DNA of 9,101 bases from positions 1 to 9,101 of the forward strand of contig CABSIA010000125.1 of NCBI GenBank assembly GCA_902477645.1. The letters are read 5' to 3'. The notes beneath the pieces were generated by a model that made no database searches, was not told where the DNA came from, and worked only from the letters and a program-made list of their open reading frames with translations. The number at the start of each line of letters is the position of its first letter. Positions within the stretch are counted from its first letter, which is position 1. Positions 1 through 7,232 of the stretch are shown here, piece by piece. Both the position numbers and the translations under genes were made by a program. Source of the stretch: an uncultured Prevotella sp. Lineage in GTDB: Bacteria; Bacteroidota; Bacteroidia; Bacteroidales; Bacteroidaceae.

Positions 1-1782
1 GAAAGCAGACTCCTGCCCGTCGTGGTCAAGCCCGTAGCGCATGGACATGTTGAGCAGGCTTCCGCTGATGCCTGTCACCCATGAGCGCGCGTTGTAGCCA
101 TAGGTCTGTGCAAGTAGCTGGCTGCCGTTGCGGCTGTCGGTCTTTATGCGGCCAAGCTCATCGTAAGTTATATTCCTAATAGTTACGGGAGCACTGCCGT
201 TCACGCTGTGTGTGACGGTGAGTAGCCGTCCGGCATGGTCATACGAGCTGGAAGTCTCTATCGTTGTCGTGGCGGGTTTTGGCTGTATATGCGATGTGTG
301 CACATGCCTGTGCGCCGTCTCGTGTCCGAGATGTTCGTATGCATAGAAATGGGAGTCTGTGCCTCCAGCGTAGTTGGTGCCCCGCTTCTGTATCATGCGC
401 TGACGCTCGTCATAATACATTGCCTCATAAAGATATGACACATCAGACTTGTTTTTTGACAAAACCGCAGTGGTGCGTCCCGTTACCAGCCCCTGCGCCT
501 TATTATACCTTTCGCCAAAGCCTTCCGCTGGTGTGTAAGACAGTTCTGCCTTACCGCTGGCAAAGTCATACTCGTCATAATATGTTGCGGTAAGGACACG
601 GGCATCAGTGAGCGAGAGATTCTGGAGAGTGTACCCCATGAGAGCATCTGAGCCACCTGTATATGTGCAGCGTGGCACCGTGGTGCGTATGGAAGCAGAG
701 GTGGCAGGAATGTTGTAACTGCAGGTGCCTGTAAGACATTCCCTGCCAAAGGCGTCGTAAATGTGGAAAGTGCTCTCGTTACGGCTGCGCTGTACAGCGG
801 TCTGTACAAACAGTGGGCGGTCTGCACCGTCATATTCGGTATAAACGGTTCCTGCACCCGGCATTTTTGACGAGCAACGGCGGTTGCGTATGTCATAGCC
901 GTAGATATAGGCGTATTCCTCGATGCTGCCTGGAGGAACTGTGCCAGAATGACAAATATCAGACAACAGGGGCGGCAAAGTCATGACATGGTTGCCGTTG
1001 TCATCGTAAACAAAATATGTGTCATGCAGTATTCGTCCGCCTCCGTTGTACTCTATCCTGCGTGATAGAAGCGTGCGTCCCTGACGGTCGCTGAACTCCA
1101 TTACGGTTATGCCGTCCTCATCGGACATGCGCTCTACCATGAGTGTTCCTGATGGATAGTTTCCTGAAGCCGTCAGCGGAGGGATGCCACTCGTGCCGCT
1201 GCCTACCGTGTACCGTATACAGTTAAGGGTGTCGTTGCCCGACACGTTTGTCAGGTATTCGCTCCTCTTGCTGCGGTTTCTGCTGCGCCACATGCTGCCG
1301 GGGCCAGTTGTCCTGACAACCATACCGCCAGGCATCTGCTCGTACTCATAATCAGTATATGGATTTGCGTCCTGCCAAGTGGTCTGTGCGGCTGTAGAAT
1401 ATTGGGAATAGCTGGCGTAATCGCCATTGAGTGAGTTTGTCATGGCTGATGGCTGCCACTGGCGTGTCTTACGGTTCATGCCGTCATACTCATAGAGCGT
1501 CACAATGTCGTTATGTCCAGGGCTTATGCCGACACCAACCTCAGCTTTCTGTCTGCCCATACCGTCATAGAACATCACGGTGGTTGTGCCCTCTGCCAGA
1601 TTGCCCGTACTGCTGGTGAAAATTACGACGCTGCTCTCGTTGTCATCGGCATAAAGGTGCTCTATAGGCTCCTCGCATTCGTAAGGCGGCAAGACGTACT
1701 CGCCGTTTTCTTGCCCGTAGAAATCTAACGGTAAAAATAAGGCAAGCAGCAAATATGATATAAATCTGATACGTGTTGACAT
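1..1782 (-). CDS. DUF6443-type RHS/YD-repeat protein, 3' end cut by window edge
   Basis: The frame is open from an ATG at 1782 to base 1, giving 594 codons without a stop, so the C-terminus lies outside the window. Residues 1-23 form a Sec signal peptide ending FYG before QEN, a usual Bacteroidetes cleavage context. Residues about 45-170 resemble DUF6443, the N-terminal module of Bacteroidetes RHS proteins, with FYDGMGR at 71-77 and YEYDGMNR at 97-104. YD-like repeats follow, for example YDDNGN (259), YDAFGR (342), YDERQR (457), YDHAGR (514) and YDELGR (540). Such repeats build the hollow beta-cocoon of RHS/Tc toxins. In this family the conserved RHS core and a variable, often toxic, tip lie further downstream; neither is visible here. 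It follows the other RHS gene after 38 bases, with no promoter seen between, so it is probably its co-transcribed partner. GC is higher than in that neighbour. The family call is firm; a toxin role is inference. Confidence 0.88.
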   Translation of the reverse strand, partial: MSTRIRFISYLLLALFLPLDFYGQENGEYVLPPYECEEPIEHLYADDNESSVVIFTSSTGNLAEGTTTVMFYDGMGRQKAEVGVGISPGHNDIVTLYEYDGMNRKTRQWQPSAMTNSLNGDYASYSQYSTAAQTTWQDANPYTDYEYEQMPGGMVVRTTGPGSMWRSRNRSKRSEYLTNVSGNDTLNCIRYTVGSGTSGIPPLTASGNYPSGTLMVERMSDEDGITVMEFSDRQGRTLLSRRIEYNGGGRILHDTYFVYDDNGNHVMTLPPLLSDICHSGTVPPGSIEEYAYIYGYDIRNRRCSSKMPGAGTVYTEYDGADRPLFVQTAVQRSRNESTFHIYDAFGRECLTGTCSYNIPATSASIRTTVPRCTYTGGSDALMGYTLQNLSLTDARVLTATYYDEYDFASGKAELSYTPAEGFGERYNKAQGLVTGRTTAVLSKNKSDVSYLYEAMYYDERQRMIQKRGTNYAGGTDSHFYAYEHLGHETAHRHVHTSHIQPKPATTTIETSSSYDHAGRLLTVTHSVNGSAPVTIRNITYDELGRIKTDSRNGSQLLAQTYGYNARSWVTGISGSLLNMSMRYGLDHDGQESAF

Positions 1783-1820
1783 AGGATTATTTTTTTGTTG
1801 TTAATGATGCTGTCCAAAGA

Positions 1821-4800
1821 CTATTGCTTATAATGGTAATCGTATTGGTTTATTATTTTCTTATCATAAGTCGCCTCTTCCTCATAGTATTTTTCCCGAA
1901 GCCGTCCGAGCCTATCATACTTATATAGTATGGCTGAGCCGTCGGGCTTGATTTCCGCATACATATCCATGTCCAAATTGTACAAATAGATATGGAATAT
2001 GGAATTTGGCATCAGATGCCTCTCCGACACATTGCCATAGTTGAGGTAGTTTGGGAATTCTGGGTATTTGGAAATCTCAGCTTCTTCCCCAATTATGCTT
2101 TCCGCCATAGCCAGGGTGGCATTTTCTATCTTTATGAACAGTTTCTGTCCGTCAAAGCCCCAGTAATACACGTCGGTCCGCCCGTCGGTCTCTACCTCAG
2201 TAGGTTTCCCGTAAGCATTGACTGCGTTCACTTTAAAATCGGTCCTGCTTGCCGGGCCGTCCCCCCACGATGTCGTTTTTTTGCTGATATACGGTATCTG
2301 CCCGCCGGCCGACTTGTATTCAAACTTCTCTGTACATTTGTATGCGCCCTCTGTTGTGCGTTTCTCTATTACGGGCGACAATATGTTTTGTCGTGTCATC
2401 CAGTTGTATTCCGCATAATCGGACGGATATTTATACTCCACATTTCTTACTGTTTTGTCGCTCGTCTGTGTGCTTTGGGATTTTACAAGTTTGGCAGTGT
2501 TGTATAAATATGTAGAGGATGAGCTGTAAGCCCCGCTTTTTGTATACACGGTGTCACATACGGCCTTTGGCAAAAAGCTGTATGTTGTGGTCTTTGCCAG
2601 CCAGCCGAAGCTCGCGTCACAGAAATAGAAAGGATTGTAATTCAAAATCACGTTCTGCTGGTATGCCGTTTTGAACGCCGGATGCCCGGTCCTCTCATAT
2701 TTTATGGTTCTCTTACTTTTTAAATTGCCGTTGCTGTCATAAACCTCTTCCGACAGTAATCTGCCGCGCTCCCGGGCGTGGCTTGTGTATGGGGCTATTG
2801 CGTCTCCGCCAGAGGCTGTGCCATAAATGTATATGCTGTCGGGATGGGGAGTGCCGAATATGTCGGTGTCGTAATTGGAGTACCGGTATCTCGTCCACCC
2901 CATGGAGTGCCCGCCGGCATCGAGGGTCTCCTCTATCACACACGAATATCCCACGTCTGGGCTGTTCTGATTGGTGGCAGGAGTCTGAAAGTCTCCTGTC
3001 GACTTAAGCTCCAGCCTGACACTGCCATCCGTATACGACACGCTGTGCACCGGCATGCCCTTGGATATACCGCTGCTCTTTCCGCTCTTAGTCTCCGAAT
3101 AATAATATTTTTTTTTGCCTATGAGGGAGTTGTCTTCATTATAGTTTTTTATCTCCGCCACTCTTAGCCCGCCGGCATATCCAGTCTTGCTTGTAAGTGA
3201 GATATGGTTAGACGATACTATTTTTGAGTAACTGTGCTGCTCGTATGTAAATGTTGTCCTGCCTTTGGTGGGGTATATTATTTCCGACAGCGTCTCTGCT
3301 TTTGTCGCAGACAACGAGGGGAGTATTGTTGTATATGACGGATAGTCCCCAATTCTCACGTCACCATCTCCTTTCTCATCCTTTCCATTATAATAGCCCC
3401 AAGAGTCGGTTCTCGCCATTGAATACCTGTAAGGCATTGTTTGGTTTTTGTCATATATGAGACTATATACAGGCATGTCATCACCCGATGTCTCATCTGG
3501 TATCTCGTAGCCATATTGTCCTTTTATTATATTGGGAATGCCAGTTCTTGTAATTATCGATGTCAGTTTGAGCCTGTCATACATATTTTGGACATAATCA
3601 AAATAAATAGAATGACCGTTTCCTGTAAGTTTGTTCTTTATGGCAATACGGTGCAGTACATTGTGCTTGAGCGAGTCTGCTATCACCTCGCGTGTGCGGC
3701 TCTCACTATCATATTTTCCCACACCCATAAATACGAAAAACTGCGATGTCGGGTCTTCTATATTTTTTGAGTATGTCTGGTATCTTGCACCTCCGTCTGA
3801 GCTTTTTTCCCAATATAGGACCTTGCTGCTGTTTGTAAATCTGAATCCGTAGCTCCGGTCTTTAAAATATGTAAAATCTATTGTCTCGTTTGGAGCGTCA
3901 ATTGATGTGAGGCTTACGGGGAACAGCAGGAAGCCCGTAAAGCCGCGCCAGCCGATATGGTCAGGGGTGTCCTGTTCCTGCACAGTACCATATTGCATAC
4001 GGTATTGGGGGACGTAACGTATATCACACATTTTTGCCGTGGCGTCATAGGTAAAACTAATCTCACGTTTGTCTGTAGTAGTTATTTTTGACAGTCTCCA
4101 TGTTGTTGGTATCAGAGGACTATGTTTGCGGGCATAATAAGGGATGCTGAACTCAGTGGCCGACAGGCCGCCGAACTCATAGCGGCAGCCGTCTGGTGTT
4201 ATAAGAGTGAATTTGTTGAAGAACCTGTTGTTGTTCTCCATGTCATCCCAACCAGAAGTGTTAAACCGTTTTTCCAACTGTTTCCTGTTAATAAAACCCT
4301 CTCCGTTTGCTGGATTGAACTCCACTTTTATGTCATAATCGGAGACGACTGTCCATCCGCCGTCCTCGTTATAATAGAAGTTTCCTGTATATCCGCAGAA
4401 ATTAAACGAGAACTCATCAGGGGTAAGCTCAAAGAAATCATCTCCACGCAAATTGTCTTTTGTCATCTGTGCAAACGACTGGTTGGAGATGTTTCTCATT
4501 TTTGACGCGTTGGAATAAAAGCCATGACATATATTGTCGTCTCCGCACAACTCGTCGTAAACACAGTTGACAGTGCGGGTGATATATCCGCCTGCCATGA
4601 GGCTCCATCCCATGCCGAGTATTCCAGCAGGCAAATTAGGCTTTACCGAGGCAAGGTGATAACTTACAGATAGTGGAAGTACATAATCTCCAACTTTTAT
4701 GTCATACAACGGAATCGAGATATCCGGAATTCCTGTATAATGGCTTACAGGTATGGTGCCGTACATTCCAAGGTTTGCGACCTCCGGAGACTGGATGTTG

Positions 4801-4892
4801 TGTACCGGATAAATCTGCGCATTTATCTCCGATACAGCCGGCAACATCAGCAGTATCGTCAGCATCTTATATATAAAACTGTCTGTTCTCAT
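1821..4892 (-). CDS. Bacteroidetes RHS-like shell protein, 1023 aa, secreted
   Basis: The ATG at 4892 is supported by the signal peptide at residues 1-25 (cut expected after INA, before QIY). Residues about 39-107 carry the N-terminal block typical of this Bacteroidetes family: LGMYGTIPVS, SIPLYDIKVGDYVLPLSVSY and LGMGWSLMAGG. It recalls the opening of SpvB/TcB-like shells. The rest is Tyr- and Asp-rich beta-repeat sequence. Near the end are YYWGFDGQ (909-916) and a single clear YD repeat, YDRLGR (992-997), before a YDYHYKQ terminus. From memory of the family this ending is normal, so the protein looks full length and not a truncated RHS toxin. No toxin domain or RHS core is visible. Its start overlaps the stop of the upstream secreted-protein gene (ATGA, 4 bases), suggesting coupled translation. 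An A9 run encodes Lys 593-595. Sampled GC is about 40%, below the flanking genes. Surface or secreted location is likely; function is unknown. Confidence 0.85.
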   Translation of the reverse strand: MRTDSFIYKMLTILLMLPAVSEINAQIYPVHNIQSPEVANLGMYGTIPVSHYTGIPDISIPLYDIKVGDYVLPLSVSYHLASVKPNLPAGILGMGWSLMAGGYITRTVNCVYDELCGDDNICHGFYSNASKMRNISNQSFAQMTKDNLRGDDFFELTPDEFSFNFCGYTGNFYYNEDGGWTVVSDYDIKVEFNPANGEGFINRKQLEKRFNTSGWDDMENNNRFFNKFTLITPDGCRYEFGGLSATEFSIPYYARKHSPLIPTTWRLSKITTTDKREISFTYDATAKMCDIRYVPQYRMQYGTVQEQDTPDHIGWRGFTGFLLFPVSLTSIDAPNETIDFTYFKDRSYGFRFTNSSKVLYWEKSSDGGARYQTYSKNIEDPTSQFFVFMGVGKYDSESRTREVIADSLKHNVLHRIAIKNKLTGNGHSIYFDYVQNMYDRLKLTSIITRTGIPNIIKGQYGYEIPDETSGDDMPVYSLIYDKNQTMPYRYSMARTDSWGYYNGKDEKGDGDVRIGDYPSYTTILPSLSATKAETLSEIIYPTKGRTTFTYEQHSYSKIVSSNHISLTSKTGYAGGLRVAEIKNYNEDNSLIGKKKYYYSETKSGKSSGISKGMPVHSVSYTDGSVRLELKSTGDFQTPATNQNSPDVGYSCVIEETLDAGGHSMGWTRYRYSNYDTDIFGTPHPDSIYIYGTASGGDAIAPYTSHARERGRLLSEEVYDSNGNLKSKRTIKYERTGHPAFKTAYQQNVILNYNPFYFCDASFGWLAKTTTYSFLPKAVCDTVYTKSGAYSSSSTYLYNTAKLVKSQSTQTSDKTVRNVEYKYPSDYAEYNWMTRQNILSPVIEKRTTEGAYKCTEKFEYKSAGGQIPYISKKTTSWGDGPASRTDFKVNAVNAYGKPTEVETDGRTDVYYWGFDGQKLFIKIENATLAMAESIIGEEAEISKYPEFPNYLNYGNVSERHLMPNSIFHIYLYNLDMDMYAEIKPDGSAILYKYDRLGRLREKYYEEEATYDKKIINQYDYHYKQ

Positions 4893-6004
4893 CGTTTTAT
4901 TGTTATTTTCTCAGTATGGCTGTCCCCGTCAGCGTCTATGCGCAGGATGTATACGCCGCTCCTGCATGAGGATATATCTATACTTGCATGGTGGGTCCCC
5001 TCTCTCATTTTTCTCTTCTCACCGGCATATACGGTTTTCCCGTCTGCCGTATATATTCCATACGAGATCTCTGCGGAAGCCGGGAGGCTGAATTCTATAT
5101 TAATCCGTTCCTGCTCAATTTTACTGATATTGCATGCGAGGCTGCAGTTATTGGAGCCGCGTCCTGAGTTTTTCAGCGGTGTATATGCTTTGGGCACTCC
5201 GTCTGCGCCAGGGTAATCAGTCAGTTCCTGTGCGGAAGGAGGATAATAATAAGTTGTCACATACGGCTCTGTATCGGCTCCATGCAAAGATGTTGTCTGT
5301 GTTTCCAAAACAGGATAACGGTATCCCTCAGCATACCACCGGTATATATCGGTTCTCATCATAAACATGCCGTTATTGATATACATGTCTATGCTGTCAG
5401 CATTCAGCGGAGTTGAGGATATTGCCTGCAGGCTGTCTGCCGGATAACGGAGTCCGCAAACGAGACGTATTGTATGCAGGCGTGTGACATTATACAGGGT
5501 GTCGCATTCTGGAGATATTAAAGTTCCATAAGCGTCAGCCTCCACTTTATACCGCCCGAAACTGCGTATGGCTATTTTGTCACAATACATGCCTGTTCCA
5601 TGAAAAACACCAGAATAAGAATCGCCATATTTCATGGGAAAACGGAGATAGACCTCCTTTATGTCATAATCTATTTTTGTGGTGTTGTTCTCAAAACCGC
5701 CGACAAGCAGGCTGTCTGTCTGCAAGTCGTAGTAGTACATCGTGGTGCGCTCTGTGCATGCCATACGGTGTTTACTGCCGGCAACATCAGAGTACTTCAC
5801 CTTGAATTGTTTACTTAGAACATCAGCATTACTGATGTCCCATACAACATCAGTTCCCTTTTGGGCAATGTCGTTGAAAGATATCTGCTTGTTTACAATT
5901 ATGTCTCCATTGTGAAACATGTTGAGCGGCATCTTTATGCCGTCCTGTCCCTTACAAGAAAAGAGCGGCGGCAGGCACATCAGCAGAAAAACAGGCTTTC
6001 TCAT
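4889..6004 (-). CDS. Secreted putative lipoprotein with T9SS-type C-terminal sorting domain
   Basis: A 371-residue protein read from the ATG at 6004. The frame can extend two codons to a TTG at 6010, but the ATG gives the more natural MRKP signal-peptide start. Residues 1-16 are hydrophobic and end LFS before Cys17, a plausible though atypical lipobox (Phe at -2). Residues about 307-371 match the T9SS type A sorting domain pattern: a GIYTADGK strand, a GTHHASIDIS strand, then SGVYILRIDADG and a basic end, EKITIKR. Known domains of this type direct export by the PorSS/T9SS and are usually removed as the cargo is anchored or released. The middle (about 18-300) is a beta-rich region I do not recognise. 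It is the first gene of the operon with two RHS genes and overlaps the next by 4 bases. Having both a lipobox and a T9SS domain is odd; one may be non-functional. Gene and export are solid; function is unknown. Confidence 0.8.
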   Translation of the reverse strand: MRKPVFLLMCLPPLFSCKGQDGIKMPLNMFHNGDIIVNKQISFNDIAQKGTDVVWDISNADVLSKQFKVKYSDVAGSKHRMACTERTTMYYYDLQTDSLLVGGFENNTTKIDYDIKEVYLRFPMKYGDSYSGVFHGTGMYCDKIAIRSFGRYKVEADAYGTLISPECDTLYNVTRLHTIRLVCGLRYPADSLQAISSTPLNADSIDMYINNGMFMMRTDIYRWYAEGYRYPVLETQTTSLHGADTEPYVTTYYYPPSAQELTDYPGADGVPKAYTPLKNSGRGSNNCSLACNISKIEQERINIEFSLPASAEISYGIYTADGKTVYAGEKRKMREGTHHASIDISSCRSGVYILRIDADGDSHTEKITIKR

Positions 6005-6027
6005 AGGCAAAGGTTATTCATCGGTTA

Positions 6028-6035
6028 CAAAAATA
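6028..6035 (-). promoter_or_regulatory. Candidate Bacteroidetes -7 element (TAnnTTTG) for the RHS operon
   Basis: On the minus strand the sequence reads TATTTTTG, an exact match to the Bacteroidetes sigma-ABfr -7 consensus TAnnTTTG. It ends 23 bases before the ATG at 6004. No clear TTTG -33 box lies 19-21 bases upstream, and the region is AT-rich, so a chance match is possible. It is the best promoter candidate for the three-gene operon. Confidence 0.4.
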
Positions 6036-6092
6036 GATATAAATATCCAACGTTGTTGCTTTTGTTGTAAATATTTAACAATTAAAGACTCA

Positions 6093-6125
6093 TCTTGTAA
6101 CCACTCTACTTGCGTATTTACAAGA
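6093..6125. repeat. 8-bp inverted repeat in the peptidase-RHS spacer
   Basis: TCTTGTAA at 6093-6100 is the reverse complement of TTACAAGA at 6118-6125, with 17 bases between. It lies downstream of the C1 peptidase stop and upstream of the RHS operon start. It could be a weak transcript hairpin or a binding site. The stem is GC-poor and no T-run follows, so I do not call it a terminator. Confidence 0.35.
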
Positions 6126-6126
6126 A

Positions 6127-6138
6127 GTTACATGTAAC
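6127..6138. repeat. 12-bp perfect palindrome GTTACATGTAAC
   Basis: GTTACATGTAAC is its own reverse complement. Its half-site recurs at 6024-6030 (GTTACAA) and 6096-6101 (TTGTAAC), so it may be part of a regulator-binding cluster in the 146-base spacer (6005-6150). It lies about 12 bases past the peptidase stop codon. It may equally be incidental in AT-rich DNA. Confidence 0.35.
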
Positions 6139-6150
6139 AGCCCCATAAGC

Positions 6151-7194
6151 TCAGTTTAATCTTCTAACCATCAGCGCAATGGTTTTCATGCGCACATAGT
6201 TCTCGCTCAGATATACGAAGCCGCGGTGTTTGCCCATGGTGCCCCAGGAATTTTTGGCAATAAAATATTTTTTGCCTGCATGGTCGTGGGCTATTCCTAC
6301 AAGTGCCATGCAATGGTCGTCAGTAGTATTTCGGCACTCGAAAGCCTTTTGGCGCATGTGTGCGTCTATCTTTGCATTTTCATTGCCGAGCACAGCAACG
6401 CCATTGTAAACGTCAAACCCCTTCTCGCTTATATCTCCTTCCCAACCTACTGGATGCCCTTGGCGAAGCGAGGCTTCAATCCGAAGCATCATGCTGTCAA
6501 GCGGAAGATTGAGAAACTTATCAGCGAGAACATTGTCGGGAGTCTCAAGCACAAAGCTCTCGCCGTAGGGATGATGCGTGAAACTTGTCAACATCTGCCA
6601 GTCGCCGGGCTGATATACGCTGTGGGCAAACTCAACGGGAGTATATCCGGCACCGAGCATATACACCCTCGCTGGCAGATATCCAATCTCTGTATCGAGC
6701 AGCAACTCTACACGGCGGCGCATTTTTTCAGCCGTAGAGCGTGCTGAGGCTGCCCGCGCCATTTTGCATGCCAAGGCATTCATATTAAGCTCCTTTCGCG
6801 CATGATATGCGTCGTAGCCCACAATGCCGTATCGCTCCATCAGCCTCAGTGCGGTAGGCATCATGCCACGGAGTGAGGGCACATTTCCGCCAAGATGAAT
6901 GTCCAAAGCCTTGTCCGACAAAAATTTACGGGCCAGGTAGTCGGCTGAGAGATTTACGGAGTCGCCCATGGCAATGCGGTCGGTCTCTATGACCGCAAGC
7001 GGAGCATATATCCAGCAAAGGGTGCTGTGCCCCTGATTTTTCATTGGAGTAGTCGGCAACATCATATCCACCGTCATGCCGCCGTCATCAGAAACCCTGC
7101 CGGCATTTGCGGTCTCACGCCTCACGCCGCCGTCGCTACAGGCTGACATAAAGACTGTTACCAAAGGCAATAAAATGCAAAATAACCTCATCAT
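6151..7194 (-). CDS. C1 (papain/bleomycin hydrolase-like) cysteine peptidase lipoprotein
   Basis: A 347-residue protein starting at the ATG at 7194 (a second ATG follows at once). Residues 1-18 are a signal peptide ending MSA before Cys19, a lipobox. The next residues, SDGG, partly resemble the Bacteroides surface-lipoprotein export signal, so outer-surface display is possible. The mature part has the complete papain-clan set: oxyanion Gln54 and nucleophile Cys60 in KNQGHSTLCWIYA, His294 in DDHCMALVG, and Asn315 in AKNSWGTMG. The Gln-Cys spacing of 6 matches papain, and the His-Asn spacing of 21 is as in PepC/bleomycin hydrolase. It is shorter than those enzymes (about 450 residues) and has only 32 residues after the catalytic Asn. 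It therefore seems to lack the C-terminal arm that blocks their active site, and may act as an endopeptidase. It is divergent from the U32 gene. No evidence ties it to the RHS operon beyond adjacency. Substrate unknown. Confidence 0.87.
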   Translation of the reverse strand: MMRLFCILLPLVTVFMSACSDGGVRRETANAGRVSDDGGMTVDMMLPTTPMKNQGHSTLCWIYAPLAVIETDRIAMGDSVNLSADYLARKFLSDKALDIHLGGNVPSLRGMMPTALRLMERYGIVGYDAYHARKELNMNALACKMARAASARSTAEKMRRRVELLLDTEIGYLPARVYMLGAGYTPVEFAHSVYQPGDWQMLTSFTHHPYGESFVLETPDNVLADKFLNLPLDSMMLRIEASLRQGHPVGWEGDISEKGFDVYNGVAVLGNENAKIDAHMRQKAFECRNTTDDHCMALVGIAHDHAGKKYFIAKNSWGTMGKHRGFVYLSENYVRMKTIALMVRRLN

Positions 7195-7198
7195 GTGG

Positions 7199-7206
7199 CA
7201 AAATTA
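7199..7206 (-). promoter_or_regulatory. Candidate -7 promoter element for the C1 peptidase gene
   Basis: The minus strand reads TAATTTTG, an exact TAnnTTTG match, ending 4 bases before the ATG at 7194. A GTTG (3 of 4 to TTTG) lies 21 bases upstream at 7228-7231, within the usual 19-21 spacing. Since transcription normally starts a few bases after this element, the transcript would begin at or next to the start codon. Confidence 0.55.
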
Positions 7207-7219
7207 CGAAAAATATGGC

Positions 7220-7227
7220 TAACTTTG
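7220..7227 (+). promoter_or_regulatory. Candidate -7 promoter element for the U32 gene
   Basis: TAACTTTG exactly matches TAnnTTTG and ends 5 bases before the ATG at 7233. A weak TGTG lies 22 bases upstream at 7194-7197. The element falls inside the six-codon upstream extension of the reading frame (7215-7232). This argues that translation starts at 7233, with little or no leader. Confidence 0.55.
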
Positions 7228-7232
7228 CAACC

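Noticed and set aside
1783..1820. Separate promoter or terminator between the two RHS genes
   Set aside because: The 38-base gap holds an A-rich stretch on the coding strand but no TAnnTTTG and no hairpin.
1782..1821. Programmed frameshift joining the two RHS genes into one protein
   Set aside because: The first gene ends with a family-typical C-terminus and the second begins with its own ATG and signal peptide.
1992..2507. 171-codon open frame on the plus strand
   Set aside because: It lies wholly inside the RHS shell gene on the opposite strand and has no recognisable domain; an antisense shadow.
4740..5216. 158-codon plus-strand frame spanning the lipoprotein-RHS junction
   Set aside because: It is antisense to two genes with signal peptides and an ATGA overlap, and has no coherent domain.
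6093..6138. Intrinsic terminator after the C1 peptidase gene
   Set aside because: The hairpins are GC-poor and no T-run follows on the minus strand, so I left them as repeats.
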